55,765 bases of DNA from positions 1 through 55,765 of the forward strand of contig JAOUMU010000005.1 of assembly GCA_029881335.1 (NCBI GenBank). Direction: 5' to 3'. The position numbers and the translations under genes are program-made. Under the pieces are notes generated by a model. It was given only the letters and a program-made list of their open reading frames with translations. It searched no databases and was not told where the DNA came from. Shown in pieces: positions 1 through 9,268 of the stretch. This stretch comes from Nitrospinota bacterium (GTDB lineage: Bacteria; Nitrospinota_A; UBA7883). Numbering within the stretch: the first letter of the stretch is position 1; the number at the start of each line of letters is the position of its first letter.

Positions 1-34
1 CTTTTCGCGAGTTTTTCCCCATATTCCACGCTCC

Positions 35-104
35 CTTCGGTTACATGAAACATGAGGCGCCGGGTCATTTTCGCCCCTTACTTCGGTTACGTTTAATTTG
101 AGGC
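35..104. repeat. Imperfect direct repeat upstream of hflK
   Basis: Two 24-nt units lie at 35-58 and 81-104. Both begin with the same ten bases (cttcggttac) and end with tgaggc; the middle differs. They lie upstream of the hflK promoter. The function is unknown and chance similarity is possible. Confidence 0.3.
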
Positions 105-127
105 AATTCGTGTCATCCCTACTCATA

Positions 128-157
128 TTGACTTGGCTTCCTACTAACGGCTATACT
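128..157 (+). promoter_or_regulatory. Sigma70-type promoter for hflKC
   Basis: A -35 box TTGACT (128-133) and a -10 box TATACT (152-157) are separated by 18 bp. Each matches the consensus at five of six positions. Transcription would start near 164, giving a short leader before the hflK ATG at 190. The call rests on pattern only. Confidence 0.5.
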
Positions 158-189
158 CCACATTTTGCGCTTTTCAAGGTGTATAGATA

Positions 190-1332
190 ATGAGTTGGGA
201 TGATAAAGACAAGCCGCCGCGACGCGGAGGGGCTGGGGGATTCGATAAAATTCCGGATATACCGGACTTTGACCTGAGCAAGCTCAAGCCACCATCGTTA
301 CGGTCGATCCATTTTGTTTTCATGGGGATGGCCCTTTTTCTGCTGTATATGGCAACAGGTATTTACAGCGTGCAGTTGCAGGAGCGAGCCGTGGTGCTGG
401 CTTTCGGAAAACATGTGGACACCACCCCGCCAGGGATGCACTGGAACATCCCGTACCCCCTGGGGAAAGTGGTCAAGGTGCGGATGGAGGAGATCAAGAA
501 GGTGGAGGTGGGCCTTCGCACAGGGCCTACCGGCCTTTCCCATGCCGACCTTTTAAAGGAAGCCCAGATGCTCACCGAGGGGATCAACATGATCGACGTG
601 CAGATGTCTGTGCAGTACCAGATAAAGGATCCTGCTCAATTTCTGTTCGGAGTCTCAGACCCACAGTTGGACAGGAACGAGAATCCCAGGTATGGGTCCG
701 TGCGCATGATATCTGACGAGGGGCTGAAGTTCACCGTGCGCAACGTGGCGGAGGCGGCCCTTCGCGAGGTGGTGGGATCAAGCCCCATCGACGATGTGCT
801 CACAGTTGGAAGAAGCAAGATCCAGCAGGAGGTTCACGAACTTATGCAAAGAATCCTGGATATATATGGGGCTGGCGTCACGATAAACCTGGTGCAGTTG
901 CAGGATGTCTTCCCGCCAGAGGCGGTGAAGGAATCTTTCCACGACGTGAACAACGCCGAGGAGGACATGAACCGACTGATCCGTGACGCTGAAGGATACT
1001 CCAACGCTATCATCCCCCAGACCCGTGGAAAGGCTGCCCAGATCGTCGCCGAGGCGGAGGCGTACAGCGCCCAGAAAGTGAACATGGCCAAGGGTGACGC
1101 GCTTCGGTTTGACTCTCAGCTGACTGAATACATCAAGGCTCCGGAGATAACGAAAAAGAGGCTGTACCTGGAAACAATGGAAATCATTCTTGGCAAGGTG
1201 GATAAAACGATCATAGACAGCGAATCTTTAAGCTCTCTGGTGCCCCTGCTATCCCTGGGACAGAGTCGTGGCTCCAAGCGCCAGGCCCTGCCCAAAACAA
1301 CACAACCCTCTGAGCAGGAGAGTGGACGATGA
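190..1332 (+). CDS. hflK: HflK, subunit of the HflKC membrane complex
   Basis: HflK is an SPFH/prohibitin-family inner-membrane protein. With HflC it forms a large periplasmic assembly around the AAA protease FtsH and modulates its access to membrane substrates. The 380-residue product has the expected layout: a glycine- and proline-rich cytoplasmic N-terminus (about 1-40), one membrane segment near 42-60, the SPFH domain starting at the QLQERAVVLAFGK stretch, and an Ala/Glu-rich coiled coil (about 255-320) where HflK and HflC pair. An AAGG ribosome-binding site lies about 10 nt upstream of the ATG. The stop codon overlaps the hflC start (ATGA, 1329-1332), so the two are translationally coupled. 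Length and gene order match the family; the assignment is secure. Confidence 0.95.
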   Translation: MSWDDKDKPPRRGGAGGFDKIPDIPDFDLSKLKPPSLRSIHFVFMGMALFLLYMATGIYSVQLQERAVVLAFGKHVDTTPPGMHWNIPYPLGKVVKVRMEEIKKVEVGLRTGPTGLSHADLLKEAQMLTEGINMIDVQMSVQYQIKDPAQFLFGVSDPQLDRNENPRYGSVRMISDEGLKFTVRNVAEAALREVVGSSPIDDVLTVGRSKIQQEVHELMQRILDIYGAGVTINLVQLQDVFPPEAVKESFHDVNNAEEDMNRLIRDAEGYSNAIIPQTRGKAAQIVAEAEAYSAQKVNMAKGDALRFDSQLTEYIKAPEITKKRLYLETMEIILGKVDKTIIDSESLSSLVPLLSLGQSRGSKRQALPKTTQPSEQESGR

Positions 1333-2198
1333 ATTTGAAAAGTATATTGACCGCCCTGGCCCCGGTGCTTTTGGTGGTGGTGGTGCTCCTTGGGTCGGAC
1401 ACTTTTTTTATCGTCAATGAAAACGAGCAGGCTGTGATAACGCAGTTCGGCCGTTTTGTCCGGAAGATCCAGGAGCCGGGGCTGAAATATAAAACACCCC
1501 TATTGCAAAGTGTCATTTATTACGACAATCGCCTTCTGGACCATGACGTGCAGCCACAGGAGGTGGTCACAAAGGACAAAAGAACCCTGGTGGTGGACAA
1601 CTTCTCCAAGTGGAAGATCGTGGATCCTGAAAAGTTTTATAAGCGAGCCAAAACCGAAAAGGTGGCCGAGGAGCGCCTGCGCGACATCATATATTCAGAA
1701 TTGAGGCAGGATTTCGGCGCCCATGATCTCAACGAGATAATCTCCGCCAAACGAGTGGATTTGATGCGCCTGGTTACGGAGCGGTCCAACGCCAAGGTGC
1801 TGGAGCTTGAAATGGGAGTCGAGATCGTGGATGTGCGGATTAAACGCGCCGACCTTCCCCCCTCCAACCAACAGGCCGTATTCAACCGGATGAGGGCCGA
1901 GCGCAAGAGAATCGCCCGCCAGTTCCGCTCCAAGGGGGACGAAGAAGCGCAGAAAATCCGAGCCACCACCGACAAGGAAAAAGTAATCATCCTGGCCGAG
2001 GCGTACAAAACGGAGCAGGAGATTCGGGGTAAAGGAGATGCTGAGTCGATCAGAATAACAGCGGAGGCTTTCGGGAAAAATCCAAAGTTCTTCGAATTCC
2101 TGCGCAGCCTGGAGGCGTATAGAACCGCCATTAGCGAACAGGACTCCATGGTGCTCACCCACAACTCCCCATTCCTGAAATATCTCAAGGAGCCATGA
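1329..2198 (+). CDS. hflC: HflC, partner subunit of HflK
   Basis: This is the second SPFH protein of the FtsH-modulating HflKC complex. The 289-residue product starts with a membrane segment (about 7-27), followed directly by the SPFH domain (FIVNENEQAVITQFGR) and a long charged helix (about 185-250) that includes the EAQKIRATTDKEK segment typical of HflC. It overlaps hflK by 4 nt, so it is almost certainly co-transcribed and expressed in stoichiometric amounts. The gene is followed by a 180-bp GC-rich gap, and the next gene is convergent. Confidence 0.95.
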   Translation: MNLKSILTALAPVLLVVVVLLGSDTFFIVNENEQAVITQFGRFVRKIQEPGLKYKTPLLQSVIYYDNRLLDHDVQPQEVVTKDKRTLVVDNFSKWKIVDPEKFYKRAKTEKVAEERLRDIIYSELRQDFGAHDLNEIISAKRVDLMRLVTERSNAKVLELEMGVEIVDVRIKRADLPPSNQQAVFNRMRAERKRIARQFRSKGDEEAQKIRATTDKEKVIILAEAYKTEQEIRGKGDAESIRITAEAFGKNPKFFEFLRSLEAYRTAISEQDSMVLTHNSPFLKYLKEP

Positions 2199-2379
2199 TA
2201 CGCAGCCGGATCGGCTGGCCGGTCCGGCTTGCCGGTCCAGGCTGGCCGACCCGGTATAAGCCATCACCAGCCCATCCGCGTCGGCCGGCCACCCGTGGGC
2301 GCGCGCCTGTTGACGTTATTGTAGCCTCTTCCGGCGGCTGGCGCCATCTCCTGCCGAGTCCCTCCAGCAGGCCATGCCC

Positions 2380-4461
2380 CTATAAAAACCGTTTCACGCG
2401 TGGAAGCAGATCCTGGGGTGTCATAGGTTTCACGATAAAATCATTTGCCCCCCGTTCGAACACACTGTTGCGAAGGTTCACTTCCCTGGTCAAGTCCGCG
2501 GAGCCAGCGGTGGCGGCGATGATAGGGGTAAGCGAAAAGGCCGGGATCTTCCGCACCTCCGCGATAAATTCGAGCCCATCCATTTCCGGCATTACAATGT
2601 CTGTGATTATCAAGACCGGCGTCATATTGTCGAGTTTCCGGAGCGCCTCGGCTCCGTGGGAGGCCTCGACATACTCCAGGTCCACATCCAGGTCGTCAAG
2701 AAGGGCCATGGTCAATATCCTTTGATCCTCCTGATCGTCCACGATCAGGACCTGCTGAATGGTCTGGGGCAAATGGACATAAAACACCGTTCCTTCGCCA
2801 AGGCAGGACTCCGCGGAGATGCTCCCCCCGTGCGCCGTGACAATGTCATGGCTCAAAGGCAGGCCCAGGCCAGTGCCCATCTCGCCGGCGGTCCCCTGGG
2901 ATGTGGTCTTCACCTCGTGCCGGAACAGATCCGGTAAAATATCAGTTTCAATACCGGCCCCTGTGTCCTTCACCGCGATGCTGTTTTTATTCCCATCGGG
3001 TATGAACACGGTCACCACATCTCCCTTGGAGCAGAACTTGATGGCGTTCGACACCAGGTTGCGGATCACCTCCACCAGAAGGTCTGGATCGGCGACAATA
3101 GTGGCGCCAGTTTCTATTTCAACGTGGAGTTCCACCCCCTTTTCCTCGGCCAGCGGCTTTACACTGGCCAGGCATGAGGAGACCAGCGGATAGATGAATA
3201 TCTTTGTTTTGCGCAGGACCACCTTGCCGGTCTGGAGCCTGTTGATATCGAGAAGCTGGTCGATCATCCGCAACAAACCGTCACCCACCTCGATGGCTCT
3301 GTTCACCAAATCCTTTCTTCGCTCCTCGCTGTCCGCCATATGCAGCACGCTCAACAATCCCATGATCGACCCAAGGGGGGAGCGCAAATCGTGGGACACC
3401 AGGTTGATAAACTTGTCCTTGAGCTTTGTAGCCTCCTCCGCCTTCACCTTGGCTCCCCGAAGCTGGGCCTCCACCTTTTTCATCTCGGTGATATCGCGCC
3501 CCATTCCGGCCATGCCGGTATATTGCCCCTCTTCGTTCTTGATAGCCGCTCCACTGAAATGATGATCCACCAAAGCGCCATCAGCGCTTATCATATGCCC
3601 CTCCACCCAATGGATTCCCTTTTTGAAAACATCCTCAAAGGCTGCCCGCATAATACTAACTTCCTCGGTTGGGACGAACTCGTGAACCCTTTTCCCTTCC
3701 AGCTCCTCTGGCCCCAGCCCGGTTAGCTCTTCCATCTTTCTGTTCCATTTCACCAGTCTGCCTTCCATGTCGAACATGTAAAAGATATCCGGCATGACGG
3801 CAATAATGGCCTCCATTTCGCGCAGCGCCTCCGCCTTGGCCACCTCTGCCTCCCGGCGTTCCTCCACCTGGCGGCGCAGGTGGCTCACCAGTCGCAGAAT
3901 CAACAGCCACACCGCCACTAGTATGATAAAACCAGCGGCGGCCCCGACTAATACAGCGGATCTCACATCCTCTTCCATTCGCAGGAAAAACTCGCCGTTC
4001 ACCTTGAACCGGGCAACGCCCACCAGTTCGTTGGTGTAGAAATCAAAAAGCGGCGCCTTGGTGTCTATGCACTCGGCGCACATTTTTCCGGACGAACGGA
4101 CCATGTCCAGCGAGCCGGAGGCCACCGGCATCGCGCTGTAATCAATGGTGATTTCAACACTGTTGAAAAACGGAGTTCCATATTCGGGGTTGATGAGGAG
4201 TAAAATCTGGTCCATCAGATCCTCCACACGCTTTCGGTCCACACTCCCCACATCACGGGTAAGCGCGTTGGCAAAATGGTAGGATTGGGCTTGCGTCATG
4301 GTCTGGGCCTGGGCCTGGGCTTCCTTTTCCAGGCGGGGATGCAGGCTATAGCTCCAGTAGTATGTCAAAAGCCCCCCCAGGGAGAGAGCCAGCGCCAGGA
4401 ATATGACGCTGACAGCCATTTGTGCCCAGAGGAGTCCAGGCGATTCCTTGATATTACTCAT
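2380..4461 (-). CDS. Hybrid sensor histidine kinase (TM-periplasmic-TM-PAS-HisKA-HATPase-REC)
   Basis: This is a membrane two-component kinase of 693 residues. Membrane segment 1 (about 12-35) and segment 2 (about 168-190) bracket a periplasmic domain of about 130 residues that contains a CxxC pair (Cys128, Cys131). A PAS domain follows (about 215-330), then HisKA with the phospho-acceptor in the VSHDLRSPL motif (His357), an HATPase_c domain with N-box (NLVSNAIKF), G1 (DTGAG) and G2 (GTGLGL) motifs, and a C-terminal receiver domain with Asp621 (ITDIVMPEMDG) and Lys678. No output domain follows the receiver, so phosphate is probably passed to another protein. The start overlaps the end of the upstream YfiR-like gene by 8 nt, which implies one operon with that gene and the TonB-dependent receptor. 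The signal sensed is unknown. Confidence 0.9.
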   Translation of the reverse strand: MSNIKESPGLLWAQMAVSVIFLALALSLGGLLTYYWSYSLHPRLEKEAQAQAQTMTQAQSYHFANALTRDVGSVDRKRVEDLMDQILLLINPEYGTPFFNSVEITIDYSAMPVASGSLDMVRSSGKMCAECIDTKAPLFDFYTNELVGVARFKVNGEFFLRMEEDVRSAVLVGAAAGFIILVAVWLLILRLVSHLRRQVEERREAEVAKAEALREMEAIIAVMPDIFYMFDMEGRLVKWNRKMEELTGLGPEELEGKRVHEFVPTEEVSIMRAAFEDVFKKGIHWVEGHMISADGALVDHHFSGAAIKNEEGQYTGMAGMGRDITEMKKVEAQLRGAKVKAEEATKLKDKFINLVSHDLRSPLGSIMGLLSVLHMADSEERRKDLVNRAIEVGDGLLRMIDQLLDINRLQTGKVVLRKTKIFIYPLVSSCLASVKPLAEEKGVELHVEIETGATIVADPDLLVEVIRNLVSNAIKFCSKGDVVTVFIPDGNKNSIAVKDTGAGIETDILPDLFRHEVKTTSQGTAGEMGTGLGLPLSHDIVTAHGGSISAESCLGEGTVFYVHLPQTIQQVLIVDDQEDQRILTMALLDDLDVDLEYVEASHGAEALRKLDNMTPVLIITDIVMPEMDGLEFIAEVRKIPAFSLTPIIAATAGSADLTREVNLRNSVFERGANDFIVKPMTPQDLLPRVKRFL

Positions 4462-5032
4462 AGCGTTTCACCACCCCCATAAAAAAGGGCTTCAAGCGTA
4501 CGCCGGATTTTGACAACGTTTTCATGTTCACGAATGGGAGGACATACGCCTCCACAGAAATGCCGCCCAGTACGCCGCTCTCCACATGACCCGAATACGG
4601 CGAGAACACCAACACTCCCTTTTCACTCCCATAACCGATGATAGGATCCAGGCCTCCCTTTCCCATGTTTTCGCCGATAAAGACTCCCGCCACCCTCCGA
4701 TCCGCGTATTTCTGGAAGGTCATGTCGTTGGTAACTTCAATGCGGATGGGAATCTTGCGTATGGATGCGGAAGCCCGCCCCTTGTCGGAAATCCCCAGTT
4801 GGGTGGCTATATTATCAGCGGCGGGGCCATCAACTTTATACGCCACTATAACCAGAAGGGCGCCATCCTCCCCTTTCTTCGATTCGATATCCAGATCCGC
4901 CGCCAGCATCGCCTGGAAAAATTTGACGCCGGCCTTGACTCTTCTCTCCTCGTAAGGATCACTGGCCGAAGCCGCCTGTAAAGACAGCAGGAGTACGAGA
5001 GAAGAGAGCAACACCCTGCCACACGTCAACAT
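4454..5032 (-). CDS. YfiR-like (DUF4154) periplasmic protein
   Basis: The 192-residue protein has a clear signal peptide (about 1-24, ending SLQAASA). The mature part resembles the YfiR/DUF4154 fold: a modified N-terminal helix, a central VFIGE strand, and a C-terminal stretch with GGISVEAYVLPFVNMKTL leading into the final RLKPFFMGVV helix, where YfiR proteins read roughly GG-I-F-IN-...-GL-S-LL. YfiR proteins are periplasmic repressors or adaptors of membrane signalling enzymes. The gene sits between a TonB-dependent receptor and a hybrid kinase and overlaps the kinase by 8 nt. A role relaying receptor state to the kinase is inference. Similarity is moderate; the safest name is YfiR-like. Confidence 0.65.
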   Translation of the reverse strand: MLTCGRVLLSSLVLLLSLQAASASDPYEERRVKAGVKFFQAMLAADLDIESKKGEDGALLVIVAYKVDGPAADNIATQLGISDKGRASASIRKIPIRIEVTNDMTFQKYADRRVAGVFIGENMGKGGLDPIIGYGSEKGVLVFSPYSGHVESGVLGGISVEAYVLPFVNMKTLSKSGVRLKPFFMGVVKRYE

Positions 5033-5068
5033 CCTTACCGCTCCACCCCCCTCGCTTCCTCTGGAGGC

Positions 5069-7237
5069 CTAGAAATCATACGATACCTGCGCCCACCATG
5101 CCCTGCCAGTGCGCGGAAGGTCTTCCGGATATGAATTGGTGGCGGATATTGACTTGTACTTATGATCGGCTATATTGTTCACCCCGGCGCGCAAACTCAG
5201 TCCATGCATCCCCGCGTTGTGCCAGTTTACCGAAATATTCACCAATGTGTAAGCTGGCAGTCTATCTTCCCTGGGGTCCAGGATAAGCCGTTCCCGATCC
5301 CCCACATATTGCGCCCGTATCGCCAGAAGCAAATTGTCGGCCACGGCGCCGAAAAGCTTTATATTCCCCAGGACCTTGGCATAATTTCCCACGTCCTGGT
5401 TGGTGTTCACATCTTTGAGATCACAGTAGGAAGCGTTGGCGGCCAGGGTCCATTCCTCGCCCAACTCCATCTCCATTTCCATCTCCACTCCCTGCTGCCT
5501 GGCCTTGTCCTTGTTCGCGTAGTTTCTCCCCTCGCGCAAATCACCGGGGGCTATCATACTCTCAAGGTTGCTCTGGTACACAGTCACCCTGGCTGTGACC
5601 CCTGGCTGGTTGAATATATATCCCAGCTCCGCGGTCCGCGATGTCTCCGCCTTCAGATCCGGATTGCCCAGCCTGCCCACGCCATAGGTGGGGGAATATA
5701 ACTCCGCGAAAGTGGGAGGCCGATAAGCATGGGCGTATTGCGCCTTGACGATATGCGGCCCGCTACGCCACACACCGGCCAGCCGGGGGGAGACGCTGGA
5801 GCCGGCGTCGTCGAAATCGTCACTGCGCACTCCCAGGATCAGGTTCAGGTTTTCCGATACGGCCACCTGGTCCTGCAGCGCCAGACCAACGACCGTTCGC
5901 TCCTTGCCGGGAGTCAGCCAGTTGTTCTTCGGTCCACTATACCGCCTGGGGGTATCCAGGGCCTCACCCGTGGCGGGATCGAAGTTATACTCCTGCCACA
6001 CATCCCCCATGGCCACCTTGGAATATTGCGCCTGGAACAGCCATTTCTGGTGGCGCCACCCCTTGTATGCGGCTTCCAACCCGGCGCCGGATTTGCTCTC
6101 ACCATAATAGTTGCTGATCAGCCGTCCTTCCGGGGCGCCCGGAGGAATTCCATCCGCGCTAGGGCCATTTGGCCGGCCACCAGGAGGAGGCGGGCCTTCA
6201 CCGCCCTCCAACGGTATGGGAGCGCCTTGGGGCGCCAGCAGATGGTTTTTCACCTCAAAACTGTTTTCCGCGGCGTCGGCGTATACCTTCACATCATATG
6301 TTTCCCCCGGGGATGTGTGATACGAGACACGAACAGCGTTAAGCTTCTCCTCCTGCCAGCCTTCCAGGCCCTCCTGCGTCAAGGCAAGCATCCCATAATA
6401 GTGGCCATACCGGCGCTCCGATGTCTGGATCCTGGCCTCCAGCCCCCCAACACCAAGCTTTACAACACCCAGGGTTTGGCCATCTTCGTCATCAATAGGC
6501 CCCGGGGAATTGGATCGCCCCTCAGTCTCAGGCCGGGAAGCGAAATGATCCTTTCCGGAATCGATCCCAGATCCTTCGGTCCTCCAGGACGAACCGTTAA
6601 CTTGAAAGTGGAATCCGGTTTCCGGATTCTCGTATCTATATGACAGGCCGCCGCCGAAAGTCCCAAAGGCTCCTCCCGAGGCATAGGCGCGGTTACTTTG
6701 TTTCGTGATGATGTTTATCACACCGGAATAGGCGAACTCCCCATGAAGCGAGGCGCCCGGACCACGGATTATCTCTATCCTCTCCACCTGCTCTATGGGA
6801 ATCATGAACGCCGATGTGGTGGCGCCGTCGAAAGTCTTGTTGACCGTCACCGAATTCAACTGGACCTGCATATGCCCCGAATGGTGGCCATTGCCTATTC
6901 CACGGATTATTATCTTCGGGTCGCCGGGGTTGTTTATGGCGCTCTCCACTCCGGGAGTCATGGATATCGCCTCCCCCACGGTGCGGGCGCCCATGGCCTC
7001 CATCCGCTGGCCATGCAGAATTGTGATGATGCCGGGAACGAAATCGGCGTTCATCTTCTCTTTTGTGGCGATTTCCGTCTCTGTCTCGATCAACGCCAGC
7101 AACTGGCGCATCTCATCCATCTCCCCCGCCAGGGCGGTGTTCATCTCGAAACCCGCCTTGCCCGGCTCGGAAGCCTGGGCTGGACCAAAGCCCGCAACGA
7201 AAAGGAAAACCACGAATGCAATTCCAAAAAAGCGCAT
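5069..7237 (-). CDS. TonB-dependent outer-membrane receptor
   Basis: The 722-residue protein has a signal peptide (about 1-22, ending GPAQA), a short extension with an ETEIATKEK segment, a plug domain (about 65-185, with RGIG, IEIIRGPGASLHGEFAYSG and INIITKQ motifs), and a 22-strand-type barrel that ends in an aromatic residue (VSYDF). The extension before the plug resembles receptors that sit beside YfiR-like proteins and sensor kinases rather than plain siderophore receptors. A proline/glycine-rich stretch (about 340-385) probably forms an extracellular loop. A GAGGTG ribosome-binding site precedes the ATG. It is the first gene of the receptor / YfiR-like / kinase cluster. The ligand cannot be read from sequence. 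Confidence 0.9.
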   Translation of the reverse strand: MRFFGIAFVVFLFVAGFGPAQASEPGKAGFEMNTALAGEMDEMRQLLALIETETEIATKEKMNADFVPGIITILHGQRMEAMGARTVGEAISMTPGVESAINNPGDPKIIIRGIGNGHHSGHMQVQLNSVTVNKTFDGATTSAFMIPIEQVERIEIIRGPGASLHGEFAYSGVINIITKQSNRAYASGGAFGTFGGGLSYRYENPETGFHFQVNGSSWRTEGSGIDSGKDHFASRPETEGRSNSPGPIDDEDGQTLGVVKLGVGGLEARIQTSERRYGHYYGMLALTQEGLEGWQEEKLNAVRVSYHTSPGETYDVKVYADAAENSFEVKNHLLAPQGAPIPLEGGEGPPPPGGRPNGPSADGIPPGAPEGRLISNYYGESKSGAGLEAAYKGWRHQKWLFQAQYSKVAMGDVWQEYNFDPATGEALDTPRRYSGPKNNWLTPGKERTVVGLALQDQVAVSENLNLILGVRSDDFDDAGSSVSPRLAGVWRSGPHIVKAQYAHAYRPPTFAELYSPTYGVGRLGNPDLKAETSRTAELGYIFNQPGVTARVTVYQSNLESMIAPGDLREGRNYANKDKARQQGVEMEMEMELGEEWTLAANASYCDLKDVNTNQDVGNYAKVLGNIKLFGAVADNLLLAIRAQYVGDRERLILDPREDRLPAYTLVNISVNWHNAGMHGLSLRAGVNNIADHKYKSISATNSYPEDLPRTGRAWWAQVSYDF

Positions 7238-7393
7238 TGATCACCTCATATTGATTCGTATTCCCTTTGAGACCACCCAAAATGGACACCCCCAATTCCA
7301 ATTCTAAATACTGGCGATTTTCAATAGCTTCTTCGAATAACAGCGCACTTACGCGGTCTTGCGGCTCAAGGAGCTTGCAGGAGAACGGGCCGA

Positions 7394-8266
7394 TTAAATG
7401 GAGGCCAGGGCTCCAGAAGCGCTGATTATATGGGTGTTCATTCCCATTTGCTCCGCCGTGTAACCCAAAGCCAGACCAATCAACTGCTGAATATGGACCA
7501 CCGGCATCCGCAAGGTCTCGTCGATCTCCGGCTGGTATGCGTCCATATTCAGATGGCACAGCGGGCACTGAGTCACCAGGCAGTCCGCCCCCGATTCCTT
7601 GGCGGACCTTATCACGGAGCCGGAGAGGGTGAGCGAGTTTTGTTTGTTCATCATTATGATGGGGAATCCGCAGCACTTGAGCCGACCGGGGTAGTTAACC
7701 GTCTTGGCCCCTATCGCCTCCAGAATCCGCTCCATCTCGTCCGGATCGTCCGGATTCTTAAGGTCGGAGTATTCGTGGGGGCGTACGGAGTAGCAGCCAT
7801 AAAAGGCGGCTGCCTTCAGCTCTCCCAATGGCTTTACCACCAGGGCCTTGAGCTTGTCCAGCCCGTAATCCTCAATCAATATTTTGGCGAAGTGGCGGAC
7901 CTTGGCCTGCCCTTTGTATTCCCTTCCCGTCTCGCTTTTCAGCACATCATTGACCCGGGCCATATACCCCGGCTCCTTGGCCAGCCGCGCCTGGGCTTTC
8001 TTGTGCACTCCCTGGCAGGTGACGCAGATGTTCATGATATCCATCCCCCGCTCCTCGGCCAGGGCGAATGTCCTGGCGTTGACAGTGTCGGACACCATTA
8101 CGTTGTCCTCGCCCCCCACGCCGGCGCCGCAGCAGGCGGCGTCTTCCATCTCGAACAGCTCGATTCCCAGTTTCTTGCACACCAGGTTTGTGGAGGTCAA
8201 AAGCTCCCTTCCTGCCCCCTTGGCCACACACCCTGTAAAAAACGCATATTGCAAAGCCATCGTCAT
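7394..8266 (-). CDS. sdhE: Succinate dehydrogenase third subunit, SdhE/HdrB-type (CCG domains)
   Basis: The 290-residue protein has two cysteine-rich CCG modules like heterodisulfide reductase subunit B. The first contains GCVAKGAG, ACCGAG and CVTC, the second GCYSVRP, LKCCGF and CPLC. In non-classical succinate dehydrogenases or fumarate reductases this subunit replaces the usual haem-b membrane anchors and carries electrons between SdhB and quinone or thiol partners. No transmembrane helix is evident, so membrane contact would be peripheral. It begins 6 nt after sdhB and is the last gene of sdhA-sdhB-sdhE. The name sdhE is used here for the CCG subunit, not for the flavinylation factor of the same name. 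Confidence 0.85.
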   Translation of the reverse strand: MTMALQYAFFTGCVAKGAGRELLTSTNLVCKKLGIELFEMEDAACCGAGVGGEDNVMVSDTVNARTFALAEERGMDIMNICVTCQGVHKKAQARLAKEPGYMARVNDVLKSETGREYKGQAKVRHFAKILIEDYGLDKLKALVVKPLGELKAAAFYGCYSVRPHEYSDLKNPDDPDEMERILEAIGAKTVNYPGRLKCCGFPIIMMNKQNSLTLSGSVIRSAKESGADCLVTQCPLCHLNMDAYQPEIDETLRMPVVHIQQLIGLALGYTAEQMGMNTHIISASGALASI

Positions 8267-8272
8267 AGCCCC

Positions 8273-9268
8273 TTAATCATCACCATCGGTTTTAGTCCCC
8301 GCTCCGCCAACGTTCTTTCGCAGCTCATGGAACCTTTTGAAAATTCGCTTCACCTCACCCACCTTGTCGATCCAGTGCGGAAACATGGGGGGAGCCTTGC
8401 GCTTTAACATCATTCGTAGCCCCACGGGCATTATGCCCAACAGCCCGGGTATATTGAAAAATCCCACACTGCGCACTGGCAGGTAATTCTCGTTGAGCGC
8501 TCCGAACCAGCGCATAGACTCCCGGAAGCCCAGGGCATGCCGGGCGCCGGGGCTATTAGTGATCCCCGCCATCATCACCGCTTCCCGGGTTTCCTCTATC
8601 CTGGCCAGCGGCTTGGTCTCCGTGGGGCACCGGGTGGAGCACTCGCCGCAGTGGGTGCAGTCCCACAGTCCGTTAGGCTCGGTAATCTTCTCCATGCGCT
8701 CCCGGCCCTTGGCGTCCCTGGTGTCGAATATGAATCTATGGGCCTTGGCCAAGGTGGCCGGGCCCAAAAATTTCTTATCCACTTCCAGCACATTGCAGTC
8801 CGACCAGCAGGAGGCGCAGAGGATGCATGTGGTCACATCGTCAATCAGTTGAAACTGGGCAGGCGTCTGCAACCTTTCGCGCGCTGGCTCATCCGCCAGG
8901 TTAGGCTGCAGCCATGGGCTCACCTTGCGCAGGGAGGACCAGAAAGGCTCCAGGTCCACCACCAGGTCCCTTATCACCGGGAAGTTGCCCAGCGGGTCCA
9001 GTTGGATCACGCCATTTTTCACCAAGCCGGCCGCCTGGGTTTTGCACGCCAGCAGAGCATGACCATTGGCGCGCATGGCGCAGGAGCCGCAAATAGCAGA
9101 ACCGCAAGACATCCGGTAGGCCAGTGTTCCGTCCTGGGCGCCACGGATGGTGTTCAGGCATTTCAGGAGTGTATCTCCCTCCTCCAGGGCCAGCTTGTAT
9201 TCATCGTATCGCGGAGATGCGTCCTTGCCAGCCTCGAACCTGTAGATCCTGAAAGTGATCTCGGACAT
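8273..9268 (-). CDS. sdhB: Succinate dehydrogenase / fumarate reductase iron-sulfur subunit
   Basis: This is the electron-transfer subunit of complex II, 331 residues. The N-terminal ferredoxin domain has the [2Fe-2S] ligands Cys55, Cys60, Cys63 and Cys75. The helical domain has a CxxCxxCxxxC set (Cys148-158) and a second full CxxCxxCxxxCP set (Cys204-214). Classical SdhB uses only three cysteines at the last cluster to hold [3Fe-4S], so four here suggest a [4Fe-4S] cluster. A C-terminal extension of about 95 residues goes beyond the usual 230-250. The start overlaps the sdhA stop by 1 nt (TGATG). Confidence 0.93.
   Translation of the reverse strand: MSEITFRIYRFEAGKDASPRYDEYKLALEEGDTLLKCLNTIRGAQDGTLAYRMSCGSAICGSCAMRANGHALLACKTQAAGLVKNGVIQLDPLGNFPVIRDLVVDLEPFWSSLRKVSPWLQPNLADEPARERLQTPAQFQLIDDVTTCILCASCWSDCNVLEVDKKFLGPATLAKAHRFIFDTRDAKGRERMEKITEPNGLWDCTHCGECSTRCPTETKPLARIEETREAVMMAGITNSPGARHALGFRESMRWFGALNENYLPVRSVGFFNIPGLLGIMPVGLRMMLKRKAPPMFPHWIDKVGEVKRIFKRFHELRKNVGGAGTKTDGDD

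Noticed and set aside
2200-2260. GGCCGGTCCGG-type inverted repeats after hflC as a terminator
   Set aside because: The stems are short (5 bp) and no T-run follows on either strand.
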